NCBI GenBank assembly: GCA_000151295.1
Contig: GG745353.1
Span: forward strand, 863,277-879,979
Length of the DNA stretch: 16,703 nt
Direction of reading: 5' to 3'
Source of the DNA: Allomyces macrogynus ATCC 38327
Taxonomy: Eukaryota > Blastocladiomycota > Blastocladiomycetes > Blastocladiales > Blastocladiaceae
In this document: in pieces, positions 1 to 9,751 of the stretch
Position numbering within the stretch: position 1 is the stretch's first letter
Layout: every line of letters starts with the position of its first letter
Made by a program: the position numbers and the translations under genes
Notes under the pieces: generated by a model
Databases searched by the model: none
What the model was told of the DNA's origin: nothing
Seen by the model: the letters and a program-made list of their open reading frames with translations, nothing else

Positions 1-3000
1 CCGCCTTCAAGTGCTGCACTTATCTGGTGCCACTGCTCGGCCTCGCGCGTCTTGGCCGCGAGCGCCGCTTCAAGTCGCGCACCTTGGTCTCGAGCGCGTC
101 GCGGTCGGCCGAGGCCTGCTTCTCGCGCGCTTTACCTTCGGCCGCACGGTCGCGCGCAGCTTTCGCCTCGTCCTCGAGCTCAGCGACACGGGCGTCGCGG
201 TCGGCCAGCTGCTGCGTGAGCTGCGCGGTCTTGGCCTCGACTCGCCCGAGCTGCGCAGTGACGACGTCGTGCGCGGCGGCTTGGTCGAGCGCGGCGCGGT
301 ACTCGGCCTGGAGTGCCGCGTGCGCCGTCTGCAATGTCGCGAGCTGGTCCGCGACGGCCGCGGCGCGCGCGGTAGCCGCATCGTGCGTCTGCTGCAGTGC
401 CGCGAATTCGGCCTGCGCGTCAGCGAGCGCGGCCGCCGTCGCCGTCTGTGCCGCCTTGGCGGCCAACGCGTCCGCGGCCGCTGCAGCCACCCGCGCATCA
501 AGGTCGTGCGCGCGTGCATTCGCCGCATCGAGATCACGCTGCACGACGGCGCGGGCCACAGCGGCCGCCGAATCCGACGCGGCGCGTTGCGTCGCGTCGG
601 CCAAGTCTGCCTCGAGCGCGGCGATCCGCTGAGCGTTGGTGTCGATCGCCTTGGCCTTTTCCTTGAGTGCGCGCTCGGCGTCGGCGAGGGCCGCGGTCGC
701 TGCGGCGGCTTCGGCCTCGGCCGCATCGAGCGCCTTGGTCTTGGCATCAACCTGCGCCTCGAGCCGTTTCGCCTGCTGCGTGGCCGCGAGCAGCGCGTGT
801 TCGTTCTGCGTGCACGTTGCCGACAAGGCATCGACGTCATTCTGCAACTGCACGATAAGCTGCTTTTTCGCAGCGAGCTCGCGCTCGACGGCGGCCATGG
901 CGCGTTCCTTGTCTTCGGCCGCGCGTTTCAGGGCGTCGAGTTCGTTGACCTGCGCGTCAATCTGCGCCTGCAATGCGGCCATATCGGCCTTGAGCTGCGC
1001 GACCACCGCTTTGCGCTCCTCGTCCTGCGCGGCGCGCGCGGCCGCGACCGCGTTCAAGTCGGCGACTTGCGACCGCAATGCGACGGACTCAGCCTCGACG
1101 GCAACCAAATCCGCGACCCGCTGGTCGCGCTGCGCGACAGTCGCCTGGAGCGCGTCGTACTTGGCGAGCAACTGCGTCAGTTCCGCGTCCTTGGCGGCCA
1201 ATTCCGTCTCGCGAGCGGCCAGGTCAGCCTGCACTTTCGCGACCTGCTGTTGGAGCGACGCGACGCGGGTCTCGACGGCCGTCTTCTCGGCCTTGACCTT
1301 TTCGCACTGCTGTTTCCAGTCATCGACGGCGGCCTGTGCGGTCGCCACATCCGCGTGCGCGTGGTCGAGGTCGACGGTGAGTGCCTGGATCTTGTCCCCC
1401 TTGGCCTTAATATCCTGGTGCAGTTTGGCCACCATTTCCACGCGCCCTTCGCCCTCCTTCATGTACTCGTCCATCCAGGCCATCTTGTCCGCCAAGTCGC
1501 GCTCGAGGGCCTCTACGCGCACCTTGGCGCGGTCCAAGTCGGCCTCGACGCGCTTCTTATCCTTTTCGAGTCCGACGACCGCGGCCTCCTTGAGCGCCAA
1601 CGCCTCCTTCGCATCCGCCAACTCCTTATCCAGCTGCGACGCGCGCACCTGCTTATGCTGTGCGTCCGTCTCGAGCACGGAAATCGTCTGCGCAATATCG
1701 TCCAATTCCGTGGCCATGATCGCCTTGGACGTGAGTTCCACCTGCATCCGCGCCAACTGTTCCGACTGATCGTGAATCGCCTGGTTCTTCTCGGCCAAAC
1801 TCGCTTGCAATTCAGAAACCATTGACTCGAGCGCGGCCAGTTTCGACGCGTTCGTCTGCTGCAATTCGGCGACGCGCGCGTCGTGCGCGACTTGTGCTTG
1901 GCGTAACGCCGCTTCCAGGTCGGCCACTTGCGATGCCACTTGATCCCCCTGCATCAGCTGCGAAATGGCCGACGTGGCCCGTGCTTGCTCGAGATCGAGC
2001 TTCAGGATCCGGTTCTCGGCCTCGAGTTGGTCGGCTTTCGACTGCAAGTCACTCCCTTCTGCACCAACTTTCCCACCGGAAAACGACGACGTGCCCGACG
2101 CGCGGCGCGACACCGGTCCATTTGCACCGGCAAGCGACCGGCGCGATGCCGACGGCGTCGGCGACCCCGGCGCGGCCGCGGAAATCACCGACCGCGCGAC
2201 GGCCGCCGCGTTGGGCAGTGGCGGCATCGGGTGCGCGAGTGCGTAGGCGCTGCCCGCATGAACCACGGAATGGGTCGACGTCTGCGACAATGTGGGCGAC
2301 AGCATTGGTCCGTCCCCACCGGCGTGGGAGCCGTCAAACGACAGCGGTGCGTGCGAGAGCGTCAGCCGCTTGGACGCGCGCGACGGGGACATGGGTTCGG
2401 GTGCGGTCGGGATGCCGTGGTACGAGGTCGGGCGCGCCGAGGGCGTGGGCGTGGCGGGGGTGCGCGGCGCGTGCGAAAGTGCGAGTGGGGGTGGCGGAGT
2501 ACGGCGGCCCGCGGAGAGACCCGACGTGCTGCCCGGTGCGAGCAAAGGGGATGCGCCGTTCGGGTGCGAGAAGGACGGCCTCGAGAGCCGCGAAATGGAC
2601 CCGGTCCCGGGTGTGGTCGGCGCAGCGGCAGTCGCGGTCCGCGGGGACATCATCCCGGATGGCGGCGTCAGGTACCCGCTGCCCTGCAGCTGTCCGCCGC
2701 CACCGTTCCCGGAATCCGACGCCGACGAGCTCGCGGACCAGCGCGTGCGCGACGTTCCCGGCTGCTGCTGAGCAGCCGCAGGCGTAGTATGGTGCGGCAT
2801 CGCGACGACGCGGTCTGCGGGGACAAACAGGCCCGTGTCCGGCGGACATTCAAAGTAGGCCTGCCCACCGACCGACCCATCGTTCTTGCCAGCACCGACA
2901 ATGTCGAGCGCAATCCCGGCCCAGATCCCCGGGCGGAAGTGCGTTGGGCCGAGGTACCGCAAGGTCCCGGCCTGCCCGGTGGTCGGCACGTGCACGCGGT

Positions 3001-3337
3001 CGCCGACGCGCAGCTTGTTGCCGACGGCGGCCATGGGCGCCGGCATCGAGAGCGGCATCGGGGAGGCCGAACGGCCGGTTGATGAGCGCGGGGAAGTGGG
3101 GGTTGGCAAGCGCCGCGAACTGGTGGCGCCGGGGGCGGTCGACGTGGACGAGGTCGAGGAGCGCGCGGTGGATGAGCGCGGTGCCGCCGGATTGGTGCTT
3201 GTTGGAGAGGAAGTTGGGGGGCGTGAGAGCGAGCTGCTGCCGGGCACGCGCAGGGAGCCGGTCGTGGGGCGGGCGAGGCCGGTCGAGGTGGAGGAAGAGG
3301 AAGCCGGGGAGGTGCGCGGGCGACGCAGGCCGAACAT
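1..3337 (-). CDS. CAP-Gly domain coiled-coil protein (CLIP-170 / p150-glued-like), C-terminus off window
   Basis: Likely a microtubule plus-end tracking or dynactin-type protein that binds microtubule or EB-protein EEY/F tails through its CAP-Gly domain. The ATG is at 3335-3337. Residues 1-105 are Ser/Thr/Pro-rich and basic. A single CAP-Gly domain spans about 108-180, with the diagnostic GKNDG motif at 150-154 followed by SVGGQAYF. A Ser/Pro/Thr-rich linker runs to about 425. From about 430 to the end the chain is Ala/Leu/Glu/Lys/Gln heptads, a very long coiled coil. One CAP-Gly plus a basic linker plus a long coil fits both CLIP and p150-glued families and I cannot separate them. The main frame stops at 20-22, but between about 100 and 1 another frame continues as coiled coil (AALAAKTREAEQW), so the real product leaves the window after a frame break or a short intron. 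The gene is divergent from the poly(A) polymerase. The domain call is secure; the subfamily is not. Confidence 0.88.
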
Positions 3338-3748
3338 GGTTTGCAGCGGCAGCGGCGGCGTCGTGCGGGCACTCGCGCGCGGGGCCGCGCGTCGTCAGCG
3401 TCGGAGTCGTCGTCGTTGTCGTGGAGCGGCGTGCTCGGCCGCGTCGGCGATGGCCGTGTGGTGTGGTGGCGATTGGTGTGGCGAGGTCTTCGGTGGAGCG
3501 GCGTGCGCGCTTCGCTTCGCGCTCGGCTGGCCGGCATGTGAGTGGCGCAGTCGCTCCTGGTTCCTTTTCCATGATTCCTGGTGACCGCCCCCCGGGGCGC
3601 CTCCACGTGGATGTGATTGGACGTTCGACCGGGAGGAGCGCACGTGCCGAGGCTGCCCCCATGCTATCCCCACCGCAACCCGCACCGCGCTGGACAGACG
3701 CCGGCCAACTGCTCGACCTCGACGACGGCGCCGCCGCCGTCGCGCTGG
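3338..3748. promoter_or_regulatory. Divergent promoter region with two CCAAT-type boxes
   Basis: This roughly 400 bp gap separates the starts of the CAP-Gly gene (minus) and the poly(A) polymerase (plus). GATTGG, which reads CCAATC on the minus strand, occurs at 3471-3476 and 3615-3620. CCAAT boxes bound by the HAP/NF-Y complex are common in fungal promoters. Part of the right side (3661-3748) may be coding, see the polymerase entry. The promoter role is inference. Confidence 0.35.
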
Positions 3749-5923
3749 ATGCCGCCCGTGCGCCTGTCGCCCACCGACCCGCGCCTGCTCGCGTGCCTGA
3801 CCGCACTGCGCAACGCCCGCCCGCCGCCCACCTCCGCCGTCGCCACCAAGATCATGTCGCGCCCCGTGTCCCCGGCCCCAGCTGCCGTCGCCGAGGCCGT
3901 GGCCGCTGCTCGAGTCGAACCCGCCGCACCGGCAGCACCGACGTCCCCATTCGCGCCCGCCTACTTCCGCGACCAGAAGATCCCGGTCGTCGCCGACGCG
4001 CCGCTGCGCCTTGGCCCGCTGCCCTTCAATGCGCCCAAGTGGCTACCGACCGCGCGCGACCGCAGCAGCATCAAGGCCTTCACGTTGCATGCGCACCTAA
4101 CGCTCGAGCTCGCGTCCCTGGCAGCCTTTCTCGCGCGCCCGCGCGAATGCGTCTTTCTGCACGACCTGGCCCTCGACCGACTGCGTGCGGCCGTGAGCCC
4201 CTTCTTCCCTGAGGGCACGCAAATTCGCGCATTCGGGTCGTCGGTCTCGCCCGTCGCGTCGGTCAGCTCCGACTTGGATGTCGGCATCTTGCCGCCGGGC
4301 TTCCCACACTTGAAGTTTGACGGCAAGGGCGCGCGGAAAGCGACCGAGTTGTTGCGGCCGCTGTTGCCGGCGATCAAGGCGCTCGCCAAGCATGGCACCG
4401 TCGAGCCCGTCTTGCGGCACGGCGTCAAGGTCCCGATTGTGAAATACGTCGACCGGTACGTCCTGCATTCTGTCTCCGCGTACTGTGCGGCTCGCTCTGA
4501 TCCCTCTCTACAATCCAGCGTCACCAACCTCGAAGTCGACCTTTCGATCCAATGGGAGGGCTTTACCGCCGTCGACCTCGTCGACGCCGCTGCGGCCACC
4601 TACGGCGCGAACCTGACGCACGTCGTGCTGACGCTCAAGGCCCTCCTCTCGCTGCACTCGCTCAACGTCGCACGCCACGGCGGCGTAAACGGGTTCTGCA
4701 CCCTATCCCTCGTCGTCGCCATCCTGCACCGTCTCGACGCACAAGGCATCCCGGTCCGCGCATCCTCGTGCGACCCGACGACCGCCCCCGGTCTAGTCTT
4801 CCTGACCGTCCTGCACTTCCTCGGGTTCGTCCTCGACCCGCAACGCGTCGCCATCGACGCGGCGTACGGCGGGATGCTGTTCGACCGCACCCACCCGAGT
4901 TGTAACCGGTACGCCGAGCACGCGTGGCTCGTGACTTCGATTCGCGCACAGGACCCGCCCGAGAACGTGGGCCGGTGCCTGCAGCGGTACGCGGATCTGC
5001 GCGATTTGGCGCAATTCGTGTTCCTGCGCATCGTCCAGGTGACCGAGTTCCCGAGGGTCGAGGCGCTGCTCACGGCCGTGTTTGATGTGCCCGACGCGTA
5101 CCGCCGGGCCTACGGGACGGCGCGCCGCATGTACGAGGGGTTGATGGAGCGCGACGCCGACGACCAGAGCGCGCCGCGGAAGGTCAAGGAGGAGAGTGTT
5201 GCAGCGAAATACCGCGCGGATGCGGCGGAAATTGCGGCCTCGGTCGTGCGCAAGGCGCAGGAAAAGGCCGAGGCGGAGAAGTTGGCGATAGCGGAGGTCA
5301 AGCGCGCCAGGGCCGCGAGGAAGGAGGCCGCGGCGAGGGCCAGGGCCGAGGCGAACGCCAAGGTGGACGAAGAGGAGATTGAGGAGGAGGAGGAAGTGGA
5401 GGACATGGTACACGAGCACGTGCACGTCGACGATTTGGTCGGGGATGACGAGGAGGTTCCCGAGGGCGACGACGAGGACGCGAACGCGGATGAGCTCGCA
5501 GCGGTCATGGACCAGCTAGTGCTGGTAGAGTCGGTCGAGGCACCCGCCGCTGCCACTGCCACTGCAAGTACCGCGTTGACTGTCGCGCCGCAGACGAGCA
5601 CCGGCAGGGGCCGGCGCCGGAAACCCGCCAACTTTGCACCGGGTCCCGCCGCCGCCGATACGGCCACGAAATCCAAGGATGCGGCGACCAAGCCGCCGAA
5701 ATCGCGCAAGAAGAAGCCCGCGCGAACTGCTATGCAGGTCGAGCAGGGCGACGCCGCGGCACCCGCTGCGCGACCCGTCGATGACGGTGAAGCCAGCGTA
5801 TCGGCTGCGCCGGCCAAGAAGACACGCCCGCCACGGCCAAGGAACAAGAAGAAACCGGCCAAGGACCACCAGGCCGAGGCAACAGGCACGGCCGCGCTGC
5901 AAGTGCAGACCGTGGAGGCCTAG
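3749..5923 (+). CDS. Non-canonical poly(A) polymerase, TRF4/PAPD5-like nucleotidyltransferase
   Basis: Predicted to add short A tails to RNA in the nucleus; TRF4-type enzymes act in the TRAMP complex that feeds the exosome. Numbering from the ATG at 3749 (724 aa): the Pol-beta-type motif FGSSVSPVASVSSDLDVGIL has catalytic Asp 175 and 177, and the third Asp is 264 in NLEVDLSIQW. The PAP-associated helical part follows (LTLKALLSLHSLN, then HGGVNGFCTLSLVVAIL, then LHFLGFVLDP), in the same order as in TRF4/PAPD5. After about residue 475 come a Lys/Glu/Ala coil, an acidic run (EEEIEEEEEVED) and an Arg/Lys-rich tail (RGRRRKPA, KSRKKKPA, RNKKKPAKD), as in TRF4-family tails that bind RNA. The start is uncertain. 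The frame is open upstream to a TTG at 3617. ATG 3661, in another frame, begins a natural-looking peptide (MLSPPQPAPRWTDAG) that would need a frame change near 3740-3760. ATG 3854 is also possible. A TUTase is a less likely alternative. Confidence 0.85.
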   Translation: MPPVRLSPTDPRLLACLTALRNARPPPTSAVATKIMSRPVSPAPAAVAEAVAAARVEPAAPAAPTSPFAPAYFRDQKIPVVADAPLRLGPLPFNAPKWLPTARDRSSIKAFTLHAHLTLELASLAAFLARPRECVFLHDLALDRLRAAVSPFFPEGTQIRAFGSSVSPVASVSSDLDVGILPPGFPHLKFDGKGARKATELLRPLLPAIKALAKHGTVEPVLRHGVKVPIVKYVDRYVLHSVSAYCAARSDPSLQSSVTNLEVDLSIQWEGFTAVDLVDAAAATYGANLTHVVLTLKALLSLHSLNVARHGGVNGFCTLSLVVAILHRLDAQGIPVRASSCDPTTAPGLVFLTVLHFLGFVLDPQRVAIDAAYGGMLFDRTHPSCNRYAEHAWLVTSIRAQDPPENVGRCLQRYADLRDLAQFVFLRIVQVTEFPRVEALLTAVFDVPDAYRRAYGTARRMYEGLMERDADDQSAPRKVKEESVAAKYRADAAEIAASVVRKAQEKAEAEKLAIAEVKRARAARKEAAARARAEANAKVDEEEIEEEEEVEDMVHEHVHVDDLVGDDEEVPEGDDEDANADELAAVMDQLVLVESVEAPAAATATASTALTVAPQTSTGRGRRRKPANFAPGPAAADTATKSKDAATKPPKSRKKKPARTAMQVEQGDAAAPAARPVDDGEASVSAAPAKKTRPPRPRNKKKPAKDHQAEATGTAALQVQTVEA

Positions 5924-6529
5924 ACGCGCAGGGGAACCCGAGACGGGTGTCCCGGCGGCGTCAAAGTCCTTTTCGCGTGTCCTGGCGCCATGATTTTGTG
6001 AATATGAGACGGTTTTGAAGAGTTCTTGGGTGGACGGGTCCATGAGCACTGTAATGCACCCTGTCGCTGACGTTGTCGGAAAAACGATTCGTTGGTTACA
6101 GACATTCCCGCTGGCCCGTGGCAGTTAATACGTGCGAGCCTCCATCCCGGAGCGACGTCTGCACAGCTTTGAGAGCAAACACGGTCCGAGCGCGACCACA
6201 TTTTGTCGCAACACATTCAGAGTGATGATGGTGCAGTTGCTTCGCGTCGGAAAGTGTTCATACAACCACGTCGCCCTGGCTTGTGGGGAGCCGAGACCCC
6301 AGCTCGATCGTGCTGCCGGCAAGAAGAGCGCCGTGAAGTATCAGCGGCCACATCAAAGTTTCAGCAGTCACTTCAAAAGTATCTGCAGTCACTGGAGCGA
6401 GCACCAGTGGTCGTCTCCATCAAGATGTGGTGTTGCTGGAAGCGTGCAATGCGGTCGCGCGACCGCCTTCATGGTTGTGCCTGCTGTCAACGAACTCATG
6501 TTTGTATGCAAGTACTTCAGCCTTGACAC
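5924..6529. other. Intergenic, no gene recognised
   Basis: This holds the presumed 3' UTR of the poly(A) polymerase. Open frames on both strands (for example 6132-6539 plus and 5920-6216 minus) overlap each other, show no domain or compositional logic, and match nothing I recognise. It could include more decayed sequence belonging to the oxygenase relic that follows. Confidence 0.4.
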
Positions 6530-7976
6530 ATGGCAATGACCCCATGGGACGCACTGCTGGGCTCACAGCAGTCGCACGCCGATCGAATCGCCGCGCCTCC
6601 CGCTCCACCAGTGCAGGCGCTCGCTGCGACGCTTGCACGCATTGCATTCGACCATGAGGACAACTACGCGCCGTGCGGGTGTGCACATGCTGCCGCCTAC
6701 ACCTGTCATTGATGGCGTTGGCCAGGCTGTGCCTCCCATCATTGATGCTGCACTGGTGGAACAGTTCAAGACCGCTGCGCGCATGGCGCTGCTGGAGCTT
6801 GTACACGAGGATCTGGTCAAAGTCGTGGCAGATCATCTTGGAAAAGGTGCACCTAATGCACCCGGCCTGGGCTCAGGGGATTGATGCTTTCTAGGCCAAG
6901 CTTGCAGCCGAAATTGGATGTGAGGGGATTCTGCTCACAATGCAACTCGGCAAATGTGTGCTGCATTAGTTGGTGGCAATGTTGCTAAGTTCAAGGATCC
7001 GATCCAGCACAACCATCTATTTGCAATGGTCATTTTGCAGCTGCCGTTGATTTGATAGGGGGGAGAACTCGTGGTCAACTGTGGTTCTGATAGCGCGGAC
7101 CAACATTCGACATGGTGCAATTTTGGCCAGGACCAGGGCTTTGCAGAGTGTGCAGTGCATTATGCCGCTCATTATGCTGGAGCGAAGCACACGCTTTTGC
7201 CCATCACAAGTGGGTACTGGCTCGCTCTCATTTACTCGCTGTCTTGGCCCAAACACCAGGTCAAAAAGCCGCTCGATGAAGCAACGACTCCAATCTTGTT
7301 GCAGCAGCTCACATCAGCTACAAGTTCGATCGATCTGTTCAAGCTCTTCCTTTTCCACCAGTACATGGAGCTCGACGTCCAGGAGAATGGGGCCAGTGTG
7401 ATCAGGGAAAGTGACAAGGCGTGATGTGCAGCACTGTTCACAGCCAATGCTTCTCTGCCATTGGTTGGCGCAATGCTCGACCACCCAGGCGACCTGGAGT
7501 CGGTTATCAATTTGGCGCAGATACTCGGTGGGTACAAAAAGCGCGACCTGGCCTGGGGGAAGACAGTGCTTGCGCGTGTCGTGCATGCTGGCCACATGGC
7601 AGGCATTCATGTCATCCTGGACCAGTGGCCAATGCTTTTGCACGCTGACGACGCTCTATGCGGTTTGGTTGCAAGCTCTGTGTGGTCTTGTTGCAGCCAA
7701 TATTGTCACGCATTTCCCTCGCCTGGGTGAGCATGACAGGATGAAACGCTGTCTGAACACAGTGGCGGTCATGCTCAGGGAGCTCACAAAGGCTCACTGT
7801 TCTGATGTGATTTGTGGCCTGATCACTGTGTTTTGCACTGAAGTCAGGCCACTGTCGCCTCCTGGGTACCTGCTGATGCGAACGACCAGGCCGCGCAGCA
7901 GTGGCGTATGGCTGGGGAGATGATGCGCAAGTTTGCCATGTTTTATGGGCAGGAGGTTGCAGCCAAGGGTGCATGA
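6530..7976 (+). pseudogene. Decayed 2OG-Fe(II) oxygenase (prolyl 4-hydroxylase-like) pseudogene
   Basis: Family landmarks appear in the right order but in changing frames. These are PPTPVIDGVGQAVP (about 6690-6735), MHPAWAQ (6856-6876), AKLAAEIGCEGILLTMQLGK (from 6895), KFKDPIQHNHLFAMVILQLP (about 6989-7048), GGELVVN (7059-7079), and HYAAHYAGAKHTLLPITSGYW (about 7160-7222). In intact fungal relatives these correspond to the pre-core DGVG and PAW segments, the FKPHxDT iron-binding strand, the GGELVV strand, and the EHEVLPVTSGYR strand with the distal His. Here the first His/Asp pair is gone, the distal His remains, and the Arg expected after SGY is Trp. In-frame stops lie at 6892-6894, 6967-6969, 7053-7055, 7056-7058 and 7422-7424. 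Frame changes occur near 6680, 6845, 6970, 7680 and 7870. The helical C-terminal part ends at TGA 7974-7976. The exact start is unknown. This is a clear non-functional relic; the family call is from remembered motif patterns. Confidence 0.68.
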
Positions 7977-8752
7977 GGATACAATGGGCGTGGATGGGAC
8001 AAAGGTGTTTCCACTTCCCTAGCTACAATTGCCTTGCACCCAATCGCGTCCGCCACTAATTTAAGAGCTTTGCATGTCATTGCTGTCGCCAAGAGACATT
8101 TAAAGGTAAAGGACTTGTGAGCGTGCTGTTCAAAGTGTGTTTTGCCAATGTGATGTTTTGCAGGGCCAACAGTGTGATGCAAGCATGTGTTAACGGTCAA
8201 GAGAATGCAAAAACATCAGCGCCGCAGTCAGAAGAGTCTATGTCGCGAGAGTGATGTTTATTTCTTGTTGGAACAGTTTGGGAGCAATGAACGAAGTACA
8301 ATGGTAGTTGTGACGACGTGCTTTGTCCAACTTCGCACCACGCGTGTACCGCAGTCACGACCATAAACTTTTGGAGGACGTGCCAAGTTCCTGCCGCCGC
8401 TGGCTCAGGATCAACAGCGTCCATTTGATGGATTGCTCTACTGAGTGGCTGGAGATGGAGCTTTGAATGTACCAGGGTCGGTTCAATTATAATGGCGGTC
8501 CACGTTCTGTTCGTTCCATTTGTTTCGACATCTTCCAGCGTGTTTACAGCGGCGGTTTGCTTGCGCGTCAATGTCAATGGGTCGTATTCTTGTTGGTTTC
8601 CTGTCCAAATGCTGTTCTGCATTTGGCCGGCCTGGATGTTGTGTTGGACAGAAATGGGGGAGATCCATGTTCCAAGTCTCTCTCTCTCTCCTTACTCTCC
8701 CCATCCACACCCAACCAACCACTGTCCACGATTCTAGCCGCAATACGACGGC
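7977..8752. other. Intergenic, no gene recognised
   Basis: I see no supportable gene. The minus-strand frame 8197-8622 (141 aa) and plus frame 8467-8799 have no recognisable domain or coding-like composition. The last 75 bases carry the leader of the first ILEI-like gene. Confidence 0.4.
8677..8731 (+). promoter_or_regulatory. CT-repeat / CCAACCA leader upstream of ILEI-like copy 1
   Basis: A (TC)n run at 8677-8691 is followed by CTCTCC and CCAACCAACC just before the ATG at 8753. Copy 2 has a comparable but shorter leader, with CTCTCCCCAACCACAAC around 10060-10077, so the leader probably duplicated with the gene. Pyrimidine-rich leaders are common upstream of fungal starts. Function is inferred. 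Confidence 0.3.
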
Positions 8753-9691
8753 ATGACTACCTACCGCAACTGCACGCTCGACGCATGCCGGCAAGTTGAC
8801 GACGAAATCACACCACATTCCGACAACCCCGCCCTGCAGGTTCTTATTGACGGCGTGGTGCACCAAGCTGGCATCCCGGATTCTACAAGCAACGTGGAAG
8901 ACGGCCGGAGCGTTGTCGCAAGCACGTACACCAACACCAATGCTACCATGGCGGCTGCATTCGATCGCCTGACGCGGCTCCTTGAGCAACAAGACCGCGA
9001 CATTCGCGACCTGCGTGAGCGGCTCGACGCAAAGGACCGCGAGCTTCATGACGTGCTTGTGACACTCGCAGCCAAGGGCCATGCCGTTGACCAGTCGCAG
9101 GAGCGGATTGGGGCCCTGGACCAAGAGCTCACAGCAGCGCACAGTTGGGTTGCTGTGCTTGAGGAAAAGCTCCCTGGTCTTGATAACGGCTCCGAGGTCG
9201 CCACCATTGTCGACGCTCCTGTTATGCGCATTCGCGCTCGCGCCGCTGGCTTCCACGATGGCAATTTCTTTGAACTCGAGATTGGTGGCGACCGCGACCT
9301 GTACACATTGCAGCGTGGTATCCACGTCACGATTTTGCGCCGCGGCGTTGACGGTAAGTTCATCAGACGACACGACTTGTTTGACACGTAGTGGATCCAA
9401 GATGACTCGAAGCGTCTCGGCTTTCTTCTTGACTTGCTTGACATTCTTGCGCATGACCTGGCATCGGTGGTCGTTGGTGTCGTGGTTGCGGCGGTAGATG
9501 AAGCGACACGCAACTTGTGCAACGAGATGCGCACCGCGATTGCCAACAAGCTTGGATCGACTCGCAGTTGGGATCTCAAGTGGCGCGGCGGGCTCGCGCT
9601 GATTGCCAAGTTCGGCGACCCCAAGGTGACGGTGGAGAGCGTTGCCGTCACGCAGCAGGGGCCCACCGAGTGGGTGGGAATGGAGAATTGA
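8753..9691 (+). pseudogene. Coiled-coil plus ILEI/FAM3-like domain protein, copy 1, interrupted by in-frame TAG
   Basis: The frame starts at ATG 8753, meets TAG at 9389-9391 after 212 codons, and stays open in the same frame for 99 more codons to TGA 9689-9691. Residues 67-140 form a coiled coil (LTRLLEQQDRDIRDLRERL). From about 157 it follows the ILEI/PANDER (FAM3) pattern: RIRARAAGFHDGNFFELEI, a QRGIHVTILRRGVDGKF strand and FDT. The rest lies after the stop: VVVGVVVAAVDEATRNL, KLGST, a WRGG-ALIAKFGDP segment and TEWVGM. Copy 2 reads straight through the same position (VETW against FDT-stop-W), so the TAG looks like an extra codon here. No signal peptide is visible, unlike animal FAM3 cytokines. 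It may be a recent pseudogene, a truncated 212-aa protein, a readthrough product, or a sequence error. The domain call rests on motif order and is fairly confident; the function in fungi is unknown. Confidence 0.62.
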
Positions 9692-9751
9692 GTGGAGAAT
9701 GTCGCGAAGCATTTCGCGGCGCGACCGAGTGGGTGCAGATAGAAAATGGAG
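9664..9751 (+). repeat. Short imperfect direct repeat at the 3' end of ILEI-like copy 1
   Basis: ACCGAGTGGGTG occurs at 9665-9676 (inside the coding end) and again at 9724-9735, 59 bp downstream, each followed by a similar GA-rich stretch. The second copy lies past the stop. CGCGAA and TTCGCG, with a short spacer, form a small inverted repeat between them. This looks like a local duplication of the gene's 3' end. Confidence 0.5.

Noticed and set aside
636..1769. Ser/Ala-rich plus-strand open frame of 377 codons
   Set aside because: Antisense shadow of Ala/Glu/Lys-rich coiled-coil codons.
11..1825. 604-codon plus-strand open frame opposite the CAP-Gly coiled coil
   Set aside because: It mirrors the GC-rich codon pattern of the minus-strand coiled coil, has Arg/Leu/Gly-biased composition and no recognisable domain.
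1928..4212. Several Arg/Pro/Ala-rich frames on both strands over the CAP-Gly N-terminus and the divergent promoter
   Set aside because: GC-rich composition gives few stops; the CAP-Gly domain in the minus frame explains the coding signal.
8197..8622. Minus-strand 141-codon frame
   Set aside because: No recognisable motif, no paralogue in the window and unremarkable composition.
9354..9391. Possible 38-nt intron (consensus donor GTAAGT, acceptor TAG) that would remove the stop in ILEI-like copy 1
   Set aside because: Splicing would shift the frame into an early stop and delete conserved residues present in copy 2; it is also shorter than any other intron here.
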